From assembly GCF_014204515.1 (NCBI RefSeq), contig NZ_JACHLI010000002.1, positions 248,001-312,000 of the forward strand: DNA of 64,000 nucleotides, in the 5' to 3' direction. Below are positions 36,880-48,914 of this stretch, in pieces (positions within the stretch are counted from its first letter, which is position 1; the number at the start of each line of letters is the position of its first letter). The stretch comes from Pseudomonas nitroreducens (GTDB taxonomy: Bacteria > Pseudomonadota > Gammaproteobacteria > Pseudomonadales > Pseudomonadaceae). A program made the translations under genes and the position numbers. The notes below the pieces were generated by a model. The model was given only the letters and a program-made list of their open reading frames with translations. It searched no databases and was not told the origin of the DNA.

Positions 36880-36965
36880 TCTTGACGAACGAAACATATT
36901 GAGTTTTGATTCGCGCACTTATCTTTCGAATCGAAACTTAATCGTTCATGTCGAAACGAAACACT
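36880..36965 (+). promoter_or_regulatory. Repeated CGAAA/TTTCG motifs at the glmR promoter
   Basis: AACGAAACA (36889), CTTTCGAATCGAAAC (36923-36937) and GTCGAAACGAAAC (36950-36962) lie within 75 bp around the start codon. DeoR-family proteins often bind repeats of TTTCG, so these are candidate GlmR operators for autocontrol and for glmS. Confidence 0.5.
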
Positions 36966-37718
36966 CCACAACGTCGTCATGACATCCTGGCGCTGCTCGC
37001 CGAACAGGGCGAGGTCAGCGTGGACGACCTGGCGCGCCGCTTCGCCACCTCCGAGGTGACTATCCGCAAGGACCTGGCCGCCCTGGAAGGCAATGGCCTG
37101 CTGCTGCGCCGCTATGGCGGCGCGGTGCCGATGCCCCATGAGCTGATCGCCGAGCCGAGCCAGCCGCTGTCGCGCTACAAGCAGGCCATCGGCCGGGCGG
37201 CGGCCGGCTGCATCCGTGAGCATGCGCGGATCATCATCGACAGCGGCAGCACCACCGCCGCGCTGATCCCCGAGCTGGGCCGCAAGCCCGGCCTGGTGGT
37301 GATGACCAATTCCCTGAGCGTGGCCAACGCCCTGCGCGAGCTGGAGCGCGAGCCGGTGCTGCTGATGACCGGCGGCACCTGGGACCCGCACTCGGAGTCG
37401 TTCCAGGGCCAGGTGGCCGAGCAGGTATTGCGCTCCTACGATTTCGACCAGTTGTTCATCGGCGCCACCGGGCTGGACCTGGAGCGCGGCACCACCACCT
37501 TCAACGAACTGCTGGGCCTGAGTCGGGTCATGGCCGAGGTCGCCCGCGAGGTGATCGTCATGGCCGAGTCCGACAAGCTGGGCCGGCGCATTCCCAACCT
37601 GGAGCTGCCCTGGAGCAGCGTCCAGACCCTGATTACCGACGAACGCCTGACTGATGAAGCGTTCGAACTGATCCAGGCGCGCGGCGTGAAAGTGATCCGC
37701 GCGCGCTGCGAAGACTGA
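36948..37718 (+). CDS. glmR: DeoR-family transcriptional regulator GlmR
   Basis: 256 residues. N-terminal DeoR helix-turn-helix (RRHDILALLAEQGEVSVDDLARRFATSEVTIRKDL, LLLRRYGGAV) and a sugar-phosphate-sensing DeoRC domain with IIDSGSTTAALIPEL, VVMTNSLSVANAL, LMTGGTWDPHSESF and GATGLDLERGTTTFNE. Directly upstream of glmS (15 bp), as in P. aeruginosa, where GlmR controls amino sugar synthesis. The likely ligand is an amino sugar phosphate. Confidence 0.92.
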   Translation: MSKRNTPQRRHDILALLAEQGEVSVDDLARRFATSEVTIRKDLAALEGNGLLLRRYGGAVPMPHELIAEPSQPLSRYKQAIGRAAAGCIREHARIIIDSGSTTAALIPELGRKPGLVVMTNSLSVANALRELEREPVLLMTGGTWDPHSESFQGQVAEQVLRSYDFDQLFIGATGLDLERGTTTFNELLGLSRVMAEVAREVIVMAESDKLGRRIPNLELPWSSVQTLITDERLTDEAFELIQARGVKVIRARCED

Positions 37719-37733
37719 CAGGAGACCCAAGCC

Positions 37734-39569
<1,836 letters not shown>

Positions 39570-39586
39570 TCGCGGGCGCACATGAA

Positions 39587-39614
39587 GAAAGGTCCCTGCG
39601 GGGGCCTTTTTTCG
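39587..39614 (+). terminator. glmS terminator
   Basis: AAAGGTCCC, loop TGCG, GGGGCCTTT with one G-T wobble, followed by TTTCG. Confidence 0.85.
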
Positions 39615-40089
39615 TTTCTGGGCTTGGGCACTGAAATGAAGCGGCGAGGGGAAGATCAACATTCCCCCGGTGCCTGCACGTCCGGGGGTGTGGACGGGGC
39701 ACCGAGGCCAGGCGGCAGAGGCCGCTACACGAGGGGAATGGAAATCGACCTTGTCTTGTGGACAAGGTCGGGCTCCGGCCCTGCGAGGGGTACCTGACAA
39801 GTCTCCCGCAGGGCGGGGAGCGGGGCCAACGATAGAAGGTGGCTAGTGGCCGGTCAATCGGAAACGACAAACGCGCGTTCACAAGTGTCCGATATTCGAA
39901 CCGAAAGGACCGGCCAACCCCACGGATTTCGTTAGCCGGCTATCGGAGATGTCTATACTGTTTCAGATTGTGTCCGTGAAAAATTCCATCGTTGGAGTCA
40001 CACGCGGGCACGGGACGGCAGAGGGAATTCCGTCCATCGAGACGGGAAGCCGCAGTACCGACACGAGAACAACCGACAAGAGAATCCCC
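39615..40089. other. Long intergenic region between glmS and the MFS gene
   Basis: 475 bp without a credible gene. It holds a perfect 10-bp hairpin (CGACCTTGTC 39746-39755, loop TTGTG, GACAAGGTCG 39761-39770). Past 39840 composition becomes AT-richer with CGATATTCGAACCGAAAGG and CTATACTGTTTCAG, which may be promoter elements for the transporter. Its leader would be long. Confidence 0.55.
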
Positions 40090-41391
40090 ATGAACGCACC
40101 TGCCCCGCAGTACTCCGCCCATGAGCGCCGCTCGCGCATCCTCGCCATCGTCGGCGCCTCCTCGGGCAACCTGGTGGAGTGGTTCGACTTCTACGTCTAC
40201 GCCTTCACCGCCCTGTACTTCGCCCATTCGTTCTTCCCTTCCGACGACCCCACCGTGCAACTGCTCAACACCGCCGGGGTGTTCGCCGCCGGCTTCCTGA
40301 TGCGCCCCATCGGCGGCTGGATGTTCGGCCGTATTGCTGACAAGAAGGGCCGCAAGACGGCGATGATGATTTCCGTGCTGATGATGTGCGGCGGCTCCCT
40401 GGCGATCGCGGTGATGCCGACCTACGCCAGCATCGGCGTGGCGGCGCCGGCGCTGCTGCTGATTGCGCGGCTGTTCCAGGGCCTGTCGGTGGGCGGTGAG
40501 TACGGCACCAGCGCGACCTACATGAGCGAAGTGGCGCTCAAGGGCCAGCGTGGCTTCTTCGCTTCCTTCCAGTACGTGACCCTGATCGGCGGCCAGCTGC
40601 TGGCGGTGCTGGTGGTGGTGATCCTGCAGCAACTGCTGACCACCGAGGAGCTCAAGGACTGGGGCTGGCGGATTCCCTTCGTGGTCGGCGCCGTCACCGC
40701 GGTGATCGCCTTCTACCTGCGCCGCTCGCTGAACGAGACGGCCAAGGAGGCCAACCTCAACCGCAAGGAGTCGGGCACCCTCACCGAGCTGTTCACCCAC
40801 CACAAGCGCGCCTTCTTCACCGTGCTCGGCTTCACCGCCGGCGGCTCGCTGATCTTCTACACCTTCACCACCTACATGCAGAAGTACCTGGTCAACACCG
40901 CCGGGATGGACGCCAAGGTGGCCAGCGGCGTGATGACCTTCGCGCTGTTCTGCTACATGTGCATGCAGCCGCTGTTCGGTGCGCTGTCCGACCGCATCGG
41001 CCGCAAGACCTCGATGCTCTGGTTCGGCGCCCTGGGGATGCTGTGCACCTGGCCGATTCTCGCCGCACTGAAGACCGTCAGCAGCCCCTACGCGGCATTC
41101 GGCCTGATCATCCTGGCCATGGCCATCGTCAGCCTCTACACCTCGATCAGTGGCCTGATCAAGGCAGAGATGTTCCCGCCGCAGATCCGCGCCCTGGGTG
41201 TGGGCCTGTCCTATGCGGTGGGCAATGCGATCTTCGGCGGCTCGGCCGAATACGCCGCGCTGGGCCTGAAGAGCATCGGCCAGGAAGAGGTGTTCTACAT
41301 CTACGTCTCGGTCATGTGCGGCGTGGCGCTGCTGGTTTGCCTGCTGCTGCCGGACCTGCGCAAGGTCAGCTACCTCAACGACGAGGACTGA
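40090..41391 (+). CDS. MFS transporter, alpha-ketoglutarate permease-like (metabolite:H+ symporter family)
   Basis: 433 residues, 12 predicted helices. Typical opening [20 protein letters not shown], motif [15 protein letters not shown], and [17 protein letters not shown] identify the metabolite:H+ symporter family (KgtP, ProP, ShiA). [15 protein letters not shown] and the middle of the protein are closest to alpha-ketoglutarate permeases; P. aeruginosa PA5530, next to tonB1, is a remembered close relative. The start at 40090 is chosen for the conserved [17 protein letters not shown]; the longer frame is unsupported. The substrate is a dicarboxylate by inference. Confidence 0.85.
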   Translation: MNAPAPQYSAHERRSRILAIVGASSGNLVEWFDFYVYAFTALYFAHSFFPSDDPTVQLLNTAGVFAAGFLMRPIGGWMFGRIADKKGRKTAMMISVLMMCGGSLAIAVMPTYASIGVAAPALLLIARLFQGLSVGGEYGTSATYMSEVALKGQRGFFASFQYVTLIGGQLLAVLVVVILQQLLTTEELKDWGWRIPFVVGAVTAVIAFYLRRSLNETAKEANLNRKESGTLTELFTHHKRAFFTVLGFTAGGSLIFYTFTTYMQKYLVNTAGMDAKVASGVMTFALFCYMCMQPLFGALSDRIGRKTSMLWFGALGMLCTWPILAALKTVSSPYAAFGLIILAMAIVSLYTSISGLIKAEMFPPQIRALGVGLSYAVGNAIFGGSAEYAALGLKSIGQEEVFYIYVSVMCGVALLVCLLLPDLRKVSYLNDED

Positions 41392-41406
41392 CCCTGCGCG
41401 ACATCG

Positions 41407-42879
41407 CTAATCGTTGCCCCGGCCGCGCAGCGCGTGGTCGGGCAGCGCCAGGGCGATCAGCAGGGCCAGGGCGCCGAAGCCTGCGTTGATCAGGAACAGG
41501 TGGCCGAACACCCCATCCAGCGCCAGGCGCTGCGCTTCGTGGCCGGCGCCGCTGAGGCTGGCCAGCAGCGCGCTGGCCGACAGCCCGTGCCCCGCTTCCC
41601 CCGCCAGTGGCTGCAGCATCGCCAGCAACAGCGCGGACATCAGCGCGATCCCCACTGCCCCGCCCAGGGAGCGGAACAGCGTGATGTTGCTGGTAGCAAC
41701 ACCCAGGTGCTTCGTTTCCACCGCGCTCTGCGCCGCCACCAGGCTGGTGGGGAACTGCGTACCAGCGGCGATGCCGGTGAGCAGCATGCAGACGCCCGAG
41801 AGGAAATAGGAGCTTGGCGGCGTCAGCGCCAGACCGGCAATGGCCAGCGGCATCAGCAGGCCGCCAGCGACGATCTGCGGCTTGTAGCGGCCGATGATCG
41901 CGGTGAGACGGCCGCAGCAGTACGCGCCGATCGGCACGCCCATGGCCAGCGGCAACAGGTGCAGCGCGGCGCTGTCGGCACCGGCGCCGGTTACCGACTG
42001 GAAGCGCAGCGGCACCAGCACCGACAGCGAGATCACCTGGAAGCTGGCGAAGAAGCAGATCAGCCAGCTCAGGGTGGCGGCGCGGATACCGAACAGATGC
42101 ATCGGCACCAGCGGCTCCGGCGCGCGGCGTTCCTGCGTCACGAACAGCGCGATCAGCACCAGGGCGGCGGCGAACAGCGCGAGCATTTGCGGATCGTTCC
42201 AGCGCGCGCCCTGGCCGACCTCGGTGATCGCCAGCAGCAGGCTGCCCAGGCCGGCGATCATCAGCAGGGTGCCGAGGTAGTCGATCACCGGCTTGCGTCC
42301 CGGCACGGGCAGGCCGCGCAGGGTCCGGCGCGAGACGGCGAGGGCGACCAGGCCCACCGGCAGGTTGATCAGGAACACCCAGCGCCAGGACAGGTATTCG
42401 GTGAGCACGCCACCCAGCACCGGGCCGGCAATGCTCGCCACCGCGTACATGCTGCTGAAGTAGCCCTGGTAGCGCCCGCGTTCGCGCGGCGGGACGATGT
42501 CGCCGATGATCGCCTGGCTCACCGACATCATCCCGCCGGCGCCGATGCCCTGCAGCACGCGGGCGAGCACCAGCTGCTCCATGCTCTGGGCGGCGCCGCA
42601 GAGCAGCGAGGCGACGGTGAACAGGCCGATGGCGAAGAGCATCAGCACGCGACGGCCGTAGAGGTCGCCGAGCTTGCCGTAGATCGGCATGGAGATGGTC
42701 ATCGCCACCATGTAGCCGGAGATGACCCAGGCCAGCAGGTCGAAGTCGCCGAAGCCGGCGGAGATCGCCGGCAGGGACACGGCGACGATGGTCTGGTCGA
42801 GCGCACCGAGGAAGATCGCCAGCATCAGCCCCACCAGTACGGTGCGGACCGCCGGACGCGGCGCGGACAAGGTATTCAA
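41407..42879 (-). CDS. MFS multidrug efflux transporter, DHA2 (14-helix) family
   Basis: 490 residues, 14 hydrophobic segments. EmrB/QacA signatures: FLGALDQTIVAVSLPAI (motif D), GKLGDLYGRRVLM (motif A), GPVLGGVLTEYLSWRWVF (motif C) and ARVLQGIGAGGMMS. Drug:H+ antiporter of the inner membrane; no outer-membrane or membrane-fusion partner is adjacent, so it acts alone or is a solute exporter. Convergent with the previous gene, 15 bp between stops. Confidence 0.9.
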   Translation of the reverse strand: MNTLSAPRPAVRTVLVGLMLAIFLGALDQTIVAVSLPAISAGFGDFDLLAWVISGYMVAMTISMPIYGKLGDLYGRRVLMLFAIGLFTVASLLCGAAQSMEQLVLARVLQGIGAGGMMSVSQAIIGDIVPPRERGRYQGYFSSMYAVASIAGPVLGGVLTEYLSWRWVFLINLPVGLVALAVSRRTLRGLPVPGRKPVIDYLGTLLMIAGLGSLLLAITEVGQGARWNDPQMLALFAAALVLIALFVTQERRAPEPLVPMHLFGIRAATLSWLICFFASFQVISLSVLVPLRFQSVTGAGADSAALHLLPLAMGVPIGAYCCGRLTAIIGRYKPQIVAGGLLMPLAIAGLALTPPSSYFLSGVCMLLTGIAAGTQFPTSLVAAQSAVETKHLGVATSNITLFRSLGGAVGIALMSALLLAMLQPLAGEAGHGLSASALLASLSGAGHEAQRLALDGVFGHLFLINAGFGALALLIALALPDHALRGRGND

Positions 42880-43233
42880 GGAAGGCCCCCTTCACTGCAG
42901 AGGTGCTCCGGCCGGGATGGGCGCGGGCGGTCCCCAGTGTAGTGCAAGGCAGCGACGAACTGTCACACCTCGGCGATAGTTACGACTGAGGAAAGGCTCT
43001 ATCTCAGGGCTGACAAAGATGCCCAGCGAAGCGGCTGCTACGCTTCATGGGCGAGCTGTCTTGCCGTGCTGTTCTTTTTGGAACGCAACCCGCCGGGGCG
43101 TACTCCACTGCAATGGAATCGTCAGGCTTACCGCAGTGGTCGGCGCCCGATAGTTTTTCGCGGGCCAGGCCATAGGCGAAGACTATGGGCGTGCTGGTCT
43201 ATAGTTCCTCAGCCCTGTGACCAGGAGGTTTGC
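42880..43233. other. Divergent promoter region between the efflux gene and cfa
   Basis: 354 bp. Contains the cfa leader and a CTATAGT hexamer. A repeated CCATAGGCG / CTATGGGCG inverted motif lies at 43170-43191. No gene is seen. Confidence 0.5.
43199..43205 (+). promoter_or_regulatory. Sigma-S-type -10 element of cfa
   Basis: CTATAGT, close to the RpoS preference CTATACT, 29 bp before the ATG. cfa genes are RpoS-dependent in many Gram-negatives. No good -35 is seen. Confidence 0.45.
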
Positions 43234-44418
43234 ATGAAAGCCAATCTGCCCTCTGAGTTGCTGTCCCTGCAGTTGCCGCTGCGTATCCGCATCGGTGACG
43301 CCCAGGCTTTCGACCTGGGGCCCGATCCGCAGGTAACTCTCGTCGTTCGCGATCCGACTCTGCTGACCGAGATCACCCACCCCAGCCTCGACATCCTCGG
43401 CCGCGCCTACGTTGAGAAGCGCATGGACATCGAAGGGCCGATCGGCGAAGTGATTGCCATGGCCGACGCCCTGAGCGCCGCTCTGGGCGATGACGACGGC
43501 GACACCGACTACGTGCGCGAAAGCCACGACAAGGCCACCGACGCCGAAGCCATCCATTACCACTACGACCTCTCCAACGACTTCTACCAGCTCTGGCTCG
43601 ATCCGCAGATGGTCTATTCCTGCGCCTACTACGAGACCGGCAACGAGGACCTGGCCACTGCCCAGTTGGCCAAGCTGCGTCACCTGTGCCGCAAGCTGCG
43701 CTTGAAACCAGGCGAGAGGCTGCTCGACGTCGGCTGCGGCTGGGGTGGGCTGGCGCGGCTGGCGGCGCGGGAGTTCGGTGCCCAGGTGCACGGCATCACT
43801 CTCAGCGAAGAGCAGCTCAAGCTGGGCCGCGAGAGGGTCAAGGCCGATGGGCTGGAGGGCAAGGTCACTCTGGAGCTGCTGGACTACCGCGACCTGCCCC
43901 GTGACGGCCGCTACGACAAGGTGGTCAGCGTTGGCATGTTCGAGCACGTCGGTCACGCCAACCTCGGCCTCTATTTCCAGCAGCTGTACGACGCAGTGCG
44001 TCCCGGCGGGCTGGTGATGAACCACGGCATCACCTCCAGCAACACCGACGGCAGCCCGGTCGGGCGCGGCGCCGGGGACTTCATCGACCGCTACGTGTTC
44101 CCCCACGGCGAGCTGCCGCACCTGTCCCTGGCCGTCTCGCGGATGAGCGAGGCGGGGCTGGAAGTGGTCGACGTCGAGGGCCTGCGCCTGCACTACGCGC
44201 GCACCCTGGACTTCTGGAGCGCCAACCTCGAAGCGAAGCTGGCCGAAGCGGCGAAGCTGGTGCCCGACCAGGCCCTGCGCATCTGGCGCCTGTACCTGGC
44301 CGGCTGCGCCTACGGCTTCAGGAAGGGCTGGATCAACCTGCACCAGATTCTGGCCAGCAAACCCCACGCCGACGGTAGCCAGGAACTGCCCTGGAGCCGG
44401 CGCGACATCTACGCCTGA
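43234..44418 (+). CDS. cfa: Cyclopropane-fatty-acyl-phospholipid synthase family protein
   Basis: 394 residues, the usual length. Methylates cis double bonds of membrane phospholipids with SAM, mostly in stationary phase. N-terminal CFA domain (ITHPSLDILGRAYVEKRMDI), then YHYDLSNDFYQLWLDP and YSCAYYETG, SAM site LLDVGCGWGGLARLAAREFG, SVGMFEHVGHANLG, and ARTLDFWSANLE. The ATG at 43234 has AGGAGG 7 nt upstream; a longer frame upstream has no support. A perfect GC hairpin follows. Confidence 0.93.
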   Translation: MKANLPSELLSLQLPLRIRIGDAQAFDLGPDPQVTLVVRDPTLLTEITHPSLDILGRAYVEKRMDIEGPIGEVIAMADALSAALGDDDGDTDYVRESHDKATDAEAIHYHYDLSNDFYQLWLDPQMVYSCAYYETGNEDLATAQLAKLRHLCRKLRLKPGERLLDVGCGWGGLARLAAREFGAQVHGITLSEEQLKLGRERVKADGLEGKVTLELLDYRDLPRDGRYDKVVSVGMFEHVGHANLGLYFQQLYDAVRPGGLVMNHGITSSNTDGSPVGRGAGDFIDRYVFPHGELPHLSLAVSRMSEAGLEVVDVEGLRLHYARTLDFWSANLEAKLAEAAKLVPDQALRIWRLYLAGCAYGFRKGWINLHQILASKPHADGSQELPWSRRDIYA

Positions 44419-44434
44419 GCCTTTTCAGCGCACG

Positions 44435-44464
44435 GCATCGGGCCCGCCTTGGCGGGCCCGATGC
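44435..44464 (+). terminator. Perfect 14-bp hairpin after cfa
   Basis: GCATCGGGCCCGCC, loop TT, GGCGGGCCCGATGC, followed by GTTTACGG. Strong stem with a weak T tract. Confidence 0.75.
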
Positions 44465-44549
44465 GTTTACGGCGCGGCGTTGAAAGCTTGCATCGGGACG
44501 CTCGGGAGGCTAAACCCCTCCTCCCCACTGACTCTTTGGTAGATGAATC

Positions 44550-45026
44550 ATGGTGAATTTCTTCCCCGATCTGTCCCTCGTCGAACTCTCGCCCGCGCAG
44601 GCGCCCTGGCCGCTGCTGCTCAAGGCCGATCCCAGCCGCGCGCAGATCGAAAGCTACCTGGGCGATTCGCGCCTGCTGGCGCTCAACGAAGCCGATTCGG
44701 TGCGTGGCGTGCTCACCCTGACTCCGCGCGAGCCCGGCGTCGCCGAGATCACCAGTGTCGCGGTGGAAGAAGAGTGGCAGGAGCGCGGCCTGGGCCGACG
44801 CCTGCTGCTGGCGGCCATCGAGCAGGCGCGCGAGGCCGGGCTGCAGCGCCTGACCATCGCCACCGGCAATTCCAGCCTGGCCCAGCTCGGCCTGTACCAG
44901 CGCGTTGGTTTCCGCATTGTCGGTATCGACCCGGACTATTTCGTCCGGCATTACCCCGAGCCGATCGTCGAGAACGGCATCCAGTGCCGCGACCAGATTC
45001 GCCTGGCGCTGGACCTCAACGCCTGA
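44550..45026 (+). CDS. GNAT family N-acetyltransferase
   Basis: 158 residues. Acetyl-CoA site Q/RxxGxG/A is present as QERGLGRRLL (~80), preceded by the beta-4 strand AEITSVAVEEEW and followed by LTIATGNSSLAQLGLYQRVGFRIVGID, the standard GNAT C-half. The substrate is unknown; closest in style to small metabolite or antibiotic acetyltransferases. Convergent with folE2, 8 bp between stops. Confidence 0.85.
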   Translation: MVNFFPDLSLVELSPAQAPWPLLLKADPSRAQIESYLGDSRLLALNEADSVRGVLTLTPREPGVAEITSVAVEEEWQERGLGRRLLLAAIEQAREAGLQRLTIATGNSSLAQLGLYQRVGFRIVGIDPDYFVRHYPEPIVENGIQCRDQIRLALDLNA

Positions 45027-45034
45027 GCGCGCGG

Positions 45035-45922
45035 CTAGTCGCGCACCCAGCGACTCAGCGCTACCGCATCGTGGGCGTGCAGGCTTTCCGCATGCACCAC
45101 GCGTACCTCGAAGCCTGACACCTCTTCTCGCTGCATCAGCGCCCGATGCAGCCGGCGCGCGGCGTCCTCGCAGAACATCAGGTTCTGCCCGTTGGCGAGG
45201 GCGAAGGCCTGTTCGTCCGCGCGTTTGACTGCCGTCTGCACGGCGGTGCCGAGGGCCGCCTCGGCGTGGTCGACCAGTTCGCCGAAGGCAAAGGCCGCTG
45301 TTGCCGGATCGAGTTGCAGGGCGAGCCGCGCCTCGCTGCGCTGGCTATGCGGCGTGGCAACTATGCCCTGCGGACTGCCGAGCCAGGCACGGACCTCGCT
45401 GGCCTTCAGCGGACGCTGGCCGAAGTCGGCGTCGAAGCGCTCCTGGATCAGCTGGCGCGCCAGGGCCGCCGAGCAGGGACAGGTCGAGGAGTAGGGCAGG
45501 GTCAGGCGCAGCTCCAGTTGCAGCCGGTCATCCTCCAGTTGCGCGTGGACTTCGCAGGCATAGCGCTTCCAGCCGCTCAATGGGCTGACCAGTGCCGCGC
45601 GCCGCAGCATCAGCTCGAAACGCAGCAACAGGCTCGCCCGTTGCGAGAGTTGCGCGTGGCTGCGCAGGAATTGCTCCAGCACGCCGCGCAGCAGCGCTGG
45701 CGACAGTTCTTCATCGGCCAGCGCTTCCAGCGCCAGGTACAGCCGCGACATGTGGATGCCGCGCGCCTCGGCTTCGTCGAGGCTGACGCCGGCGTCGGCG
45801 AAGGCGGCCACGCGCTCGCCGGCGATCAGCAAGGGCAGGGCGATGCCGTGCATGCCGACCCAGTCGAGCGGGATGGGCAGGCGCGTGGATTGGCAGGCGA
45901 TATCGGGCAGCAGGGAGGTCAT
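45035..45922 (-). CDS. folE2: Zinc-independent GTP cyclohydrolase FolE2 (type IB)
   Basis: 295 residues. Makes dihydroneopterin triphosphate for folate without needing zinc, replacing FolE when zinc is scarce. Catalytic Cys region YSSTCPCSAALARQL, start VGMHGIALPLLI, and C-terminal GQNLMFCEDAARRLHRAL match the FolE2/YciA-COG1469 family. A strong Zur box lies 22 bp upstream of the ATG, so it should be induced in low zinc. Neighbours dksA2 and the CobW genes serve the same response. Confidence 0.94.
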   Translation of the reverse strand: MTSLLPDIACQSTRLPIPLDWVGMHGIALPLLIAGERVAAFADAGVSLDEAEARGIHMSRLYLALEALADEELSPALLRGVLEQFLRSHAQLSQRASLLLRFELMLRRAALVSPLSGWKRYACEVHAQLEDDRLQLELRLTLPYSSTCPCSAALARQLIQERFDADFGQRPLKASEVRAWLGSPQGIVATPHSQRSEARLALQLDPATAAFAFGELVDHAEAALGTAVQTAVKRADEQAFALANGQNLMFCEDAARRLHRALMQREEVSGFEVRVVHAESLHAHDAVALSRWVRD

Positions 45923-45944
45923 GGGCGGGTCACGGTCGTCAATT

Positions 45945-45957
45945 GTTATAACATAAC
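45945..45957. promoter_or_regulatory. Zur box at the folE2 promoter
   Basis: GTTATAACATAAC, a near-perfect GTTAT-N3-ATAAC dyad, directly upstream of folE2 (start 45922). Confidence 0.85.
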
Positions 45958-45991
45958 GTATTTGCTTCGCGACAATCCTGCAATGGGCTCG

Positions 45992-46393
45992 TCAACGTGG
46001 CTGCTGCTTGCAGCCACTGACGCGCCCGCAGGTCAGTCGCGCGCTGTCGCCGGACGAGTTGCTGAAGCGGCTGACGTTGGTCCAGCCGATCCCCCGGCTG
46101 GTGCCGACCCACACCTGCCCGTCGCTGGCCACGCCGCTGAAGAAGGTCAGGTTGCCGTAGCGCGTGCCGGTCTGCGCCCAGCGCCGCCCGCTGCTGGCCT
46201 CGAAGCCGCGCAGGTAGGTGTCGTGGCCCTGGGTGGCGACGCTGTAGAGATTGCCCGAATCGTCCATGCAGGCCAGCACGCTGGCCGACCAGGCGCAGCG
46301 CGCCGGTTCCTCGCCGGGGAAGGGCAGTGGCGCGGAGCCACTGGCGTGGACGAAGGGGGTGAACAGGCAGAGCAGCAGGACACGGCGCAGCAT
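45992..46393 (-). CDS. Small secreted protein of unknown function in the Zur cluster
   Basis: 133 residues from the ATG at 46393. Signal peptide MLRRVLLLCLFTPFVHA; mature part has four cysteines (RCAWSASVLAC and LTCGRVSGC) and short strand motifs DDSGNLYSVATQG, ASDGQVWVGTSRGIG that resemble blades of a beta-propeller or PQQ-like repeat, far too short for a full propeller. Divergent from dksA2 across the Zur box at 46464, so probably zinc-regulated. The homologous slot in P. aeruginosa (PA5537 region, from memory) is also a hypothetical gene. Function not recognised. Confidence 0.7.
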   Translation of the reverse strand: MLRRVLLLCLFTPFVHASGSAPLPFPGEEPARCAWSASVLACMDDSGNLYSVATQGHDTYLRGFEASSGRRWAQTGTRYGNLTFFSGVASDGQVWVGTSRGIGWTNVSRFSNSSGDSARLTCGRVSGCKQQPR

Positions 46394-46463
46394 CGTGGGT
46401 CTCGGCAGGGGTGGAGCGGAACACCGGTATCGCACGTCGGAAGGCGGTTGTCGATAATGCATT

Positions 46464-46476
46464 GTTATAATATAAC
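46464..46476. promoter_or_regulatory. Zur box between the secreted-protein gene and dksA2
   Basis: GTTATAATATAAC, a perfect dyad extended to TGTTATAATATAACA. It serves dksA2 (start 46507) and possibly the divergent gene at 46393. Confidence 0.9.
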
Positions 46477-46506
46477 ATAAAAGATCACTCCCTTCCGGAG
46501 ACGGTC

Positions 46507-46911
46507 ATGACCGAACAGGAACTGCTCGCCCAGCCCGGCGAGGCCTACATGAGCGAGGCGCAACAGGGCTATTTCCGCGAATTGCTGCTGGGCCAGCGTG
46601 GCGAGCTGCAGGTCCGCATCGAAGAGGAATTCCAGGCGCTGCAGGACCCCGAGCGGGCCAGCGACGAGGCCGATGTCGCCAGCCGCGAGGAGGCCCGGCA
46701 GTGGCAGCTGCGCCTGCTGGAGCGCGAGAAGAAGCTGCTCGACAAGATCGACCAGGCGCTGGAGCGCCTGGCCCGGGGCGAATACGGCTGGTGCGAGGAA
46801 ACCGGCGAACCGATCGGCCTGCGCCGCCTGCTGCTGCGCCCCACCGCCTCGCTGTGCATCGAGGCCAAGGAGCGCCAGGAACGGCGCGAACTGCACGTCC
46901 GCGAAGCCTGA
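46507..46911 (+). CDS. dksA2: DksA2, zinc-independent DksA paralogue
   Basis: 134 residues. RNA polymerase secondary-channel protein working with ppGpp. Coiled-coil tip motif DEADVA (DxxDxA) is intact. The zinc finger of DksA is degenerate: the first pair is CEET and the second CIEA, so only two of four cysteines remain, the hallmark of DksA2. This lets it replace DksA in zinc starvation. Start supported by CGGAGAC upstream. Zur box 30 bp upstream of the ATG; the CobW gene follows after 19 bp. Confidence 0.95.
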   Translation: MTEQELLAQPGEAYMSEAQQGYFRELLLGQRGELQVRIEEEFQALQDPERASDEADVASREEARQWQLRLLEREKKLLDKIDQALERLARGEYGWCEETGEPIGLRRLLLRPTASLCIEAKERQERRELHVREA

Positions 46912-46930
46912 ATCCCTGGAGAAAGCCACC

Positions 46931-48132
<1,202 letters not shown>

Positions 48133-48133
<1 letters not shown>

Positions 48134-48765
48134 TGCTCGCCCTGGAAACGCCGACCTGGCCGCGCCAGGTGCTGGGCGAGGACCCGCAGGTGCTCGCCGA
48201 CGTGCTCAAGGAGGACGTCAACCTGGCCGTCTGGGAGCGCACGCTGTACCCGGAAGTTGCCACCTTCGCCGGCTGGCTGAGTGCTCAGCCGGTGGATATC
48301 CGGCAGAGCCTGGAGGTGCGCGACGAGCGCGTGGAGCTGGGCGGCATGTTGCGCGAATACGCGCTGCTCGATGGGTGCTCGCTGTTGCGCGCCGACCTGC
48401 AGTGGCTGGCCGAAGCCTTCGCCTGCCTGACCGGTGCGAAGGTCATCGGCCTGCGCCTGCGCAGCCTGGAACGTGCCATGTGCCCGCGCTTCCACGTCGA
48501 CCATGTGCCCTTGCGGCTGGTCACCACCTACGCCGGGCCGGCGAGCGAATGGCTGGAGGAGTGGGCGATGGCCCGCGCCCGCCTGGGCGATGCGACGGCG
48601 GAGCCGAACAGCCGCGCGGAAATCCGCCGGATGCGCGTGGGTGACGTCGGGCTGTTCAAGGGCGAGAAATGGGCTGGCAACCAGGGCGGTGGCATCGTTC
48701 ATCGCTCGCCTGCGCCACCGCCGGGTGAACGCCGGCTATTGCTGACGCTGGACTGGCTGGGCTGA
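48133..48765 (+). CDS. DUF1826 domain protein
   Basis: 210 residues, nearly all the DUF1826 domain (ALLDGCSLLRADLQWLAEAFACLTGAKVIGLRLRSLERAMCPRFHVD, quoted in part as RAMCPRFHVDHVPLRLVTTY). The conserved C-P-x-F-H-x-D-H segment could bind metal. The ATG overlaps the cobW stop by one base. DUF1826 genes often sit beside Zur-controlled COG0523 genes, so a zinc-related role is inferred; no enzyme activity is established. Confidence 0.85.
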
Positions 48766-48786
48766 TCAGGGCGGCCGGCGCGCAGG

Positions 48787-48818
48787 AAAAAAAATGGGCC
48801 GCTCGCGGGGAGCGACCC
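48787..48818 (-). terminator. Terminator for the 48915-49268 gene
   Basis: Minus strand: GGGTCGCTC, loop CCCGC, GAGCGGCCC, then AT and a run of eight T residues. One mismatch in the stem. Confidence 0.7.
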
Positions 48819-48914
48819 GATTCACCAAGATCATGCCCGGCGTGGGGTGCCGAGAGGGTGTGAGGTACCCGACGTCAGTAAGCCCGAGGCTTGTGACAGG
48901 GCGATGACCGTGCC

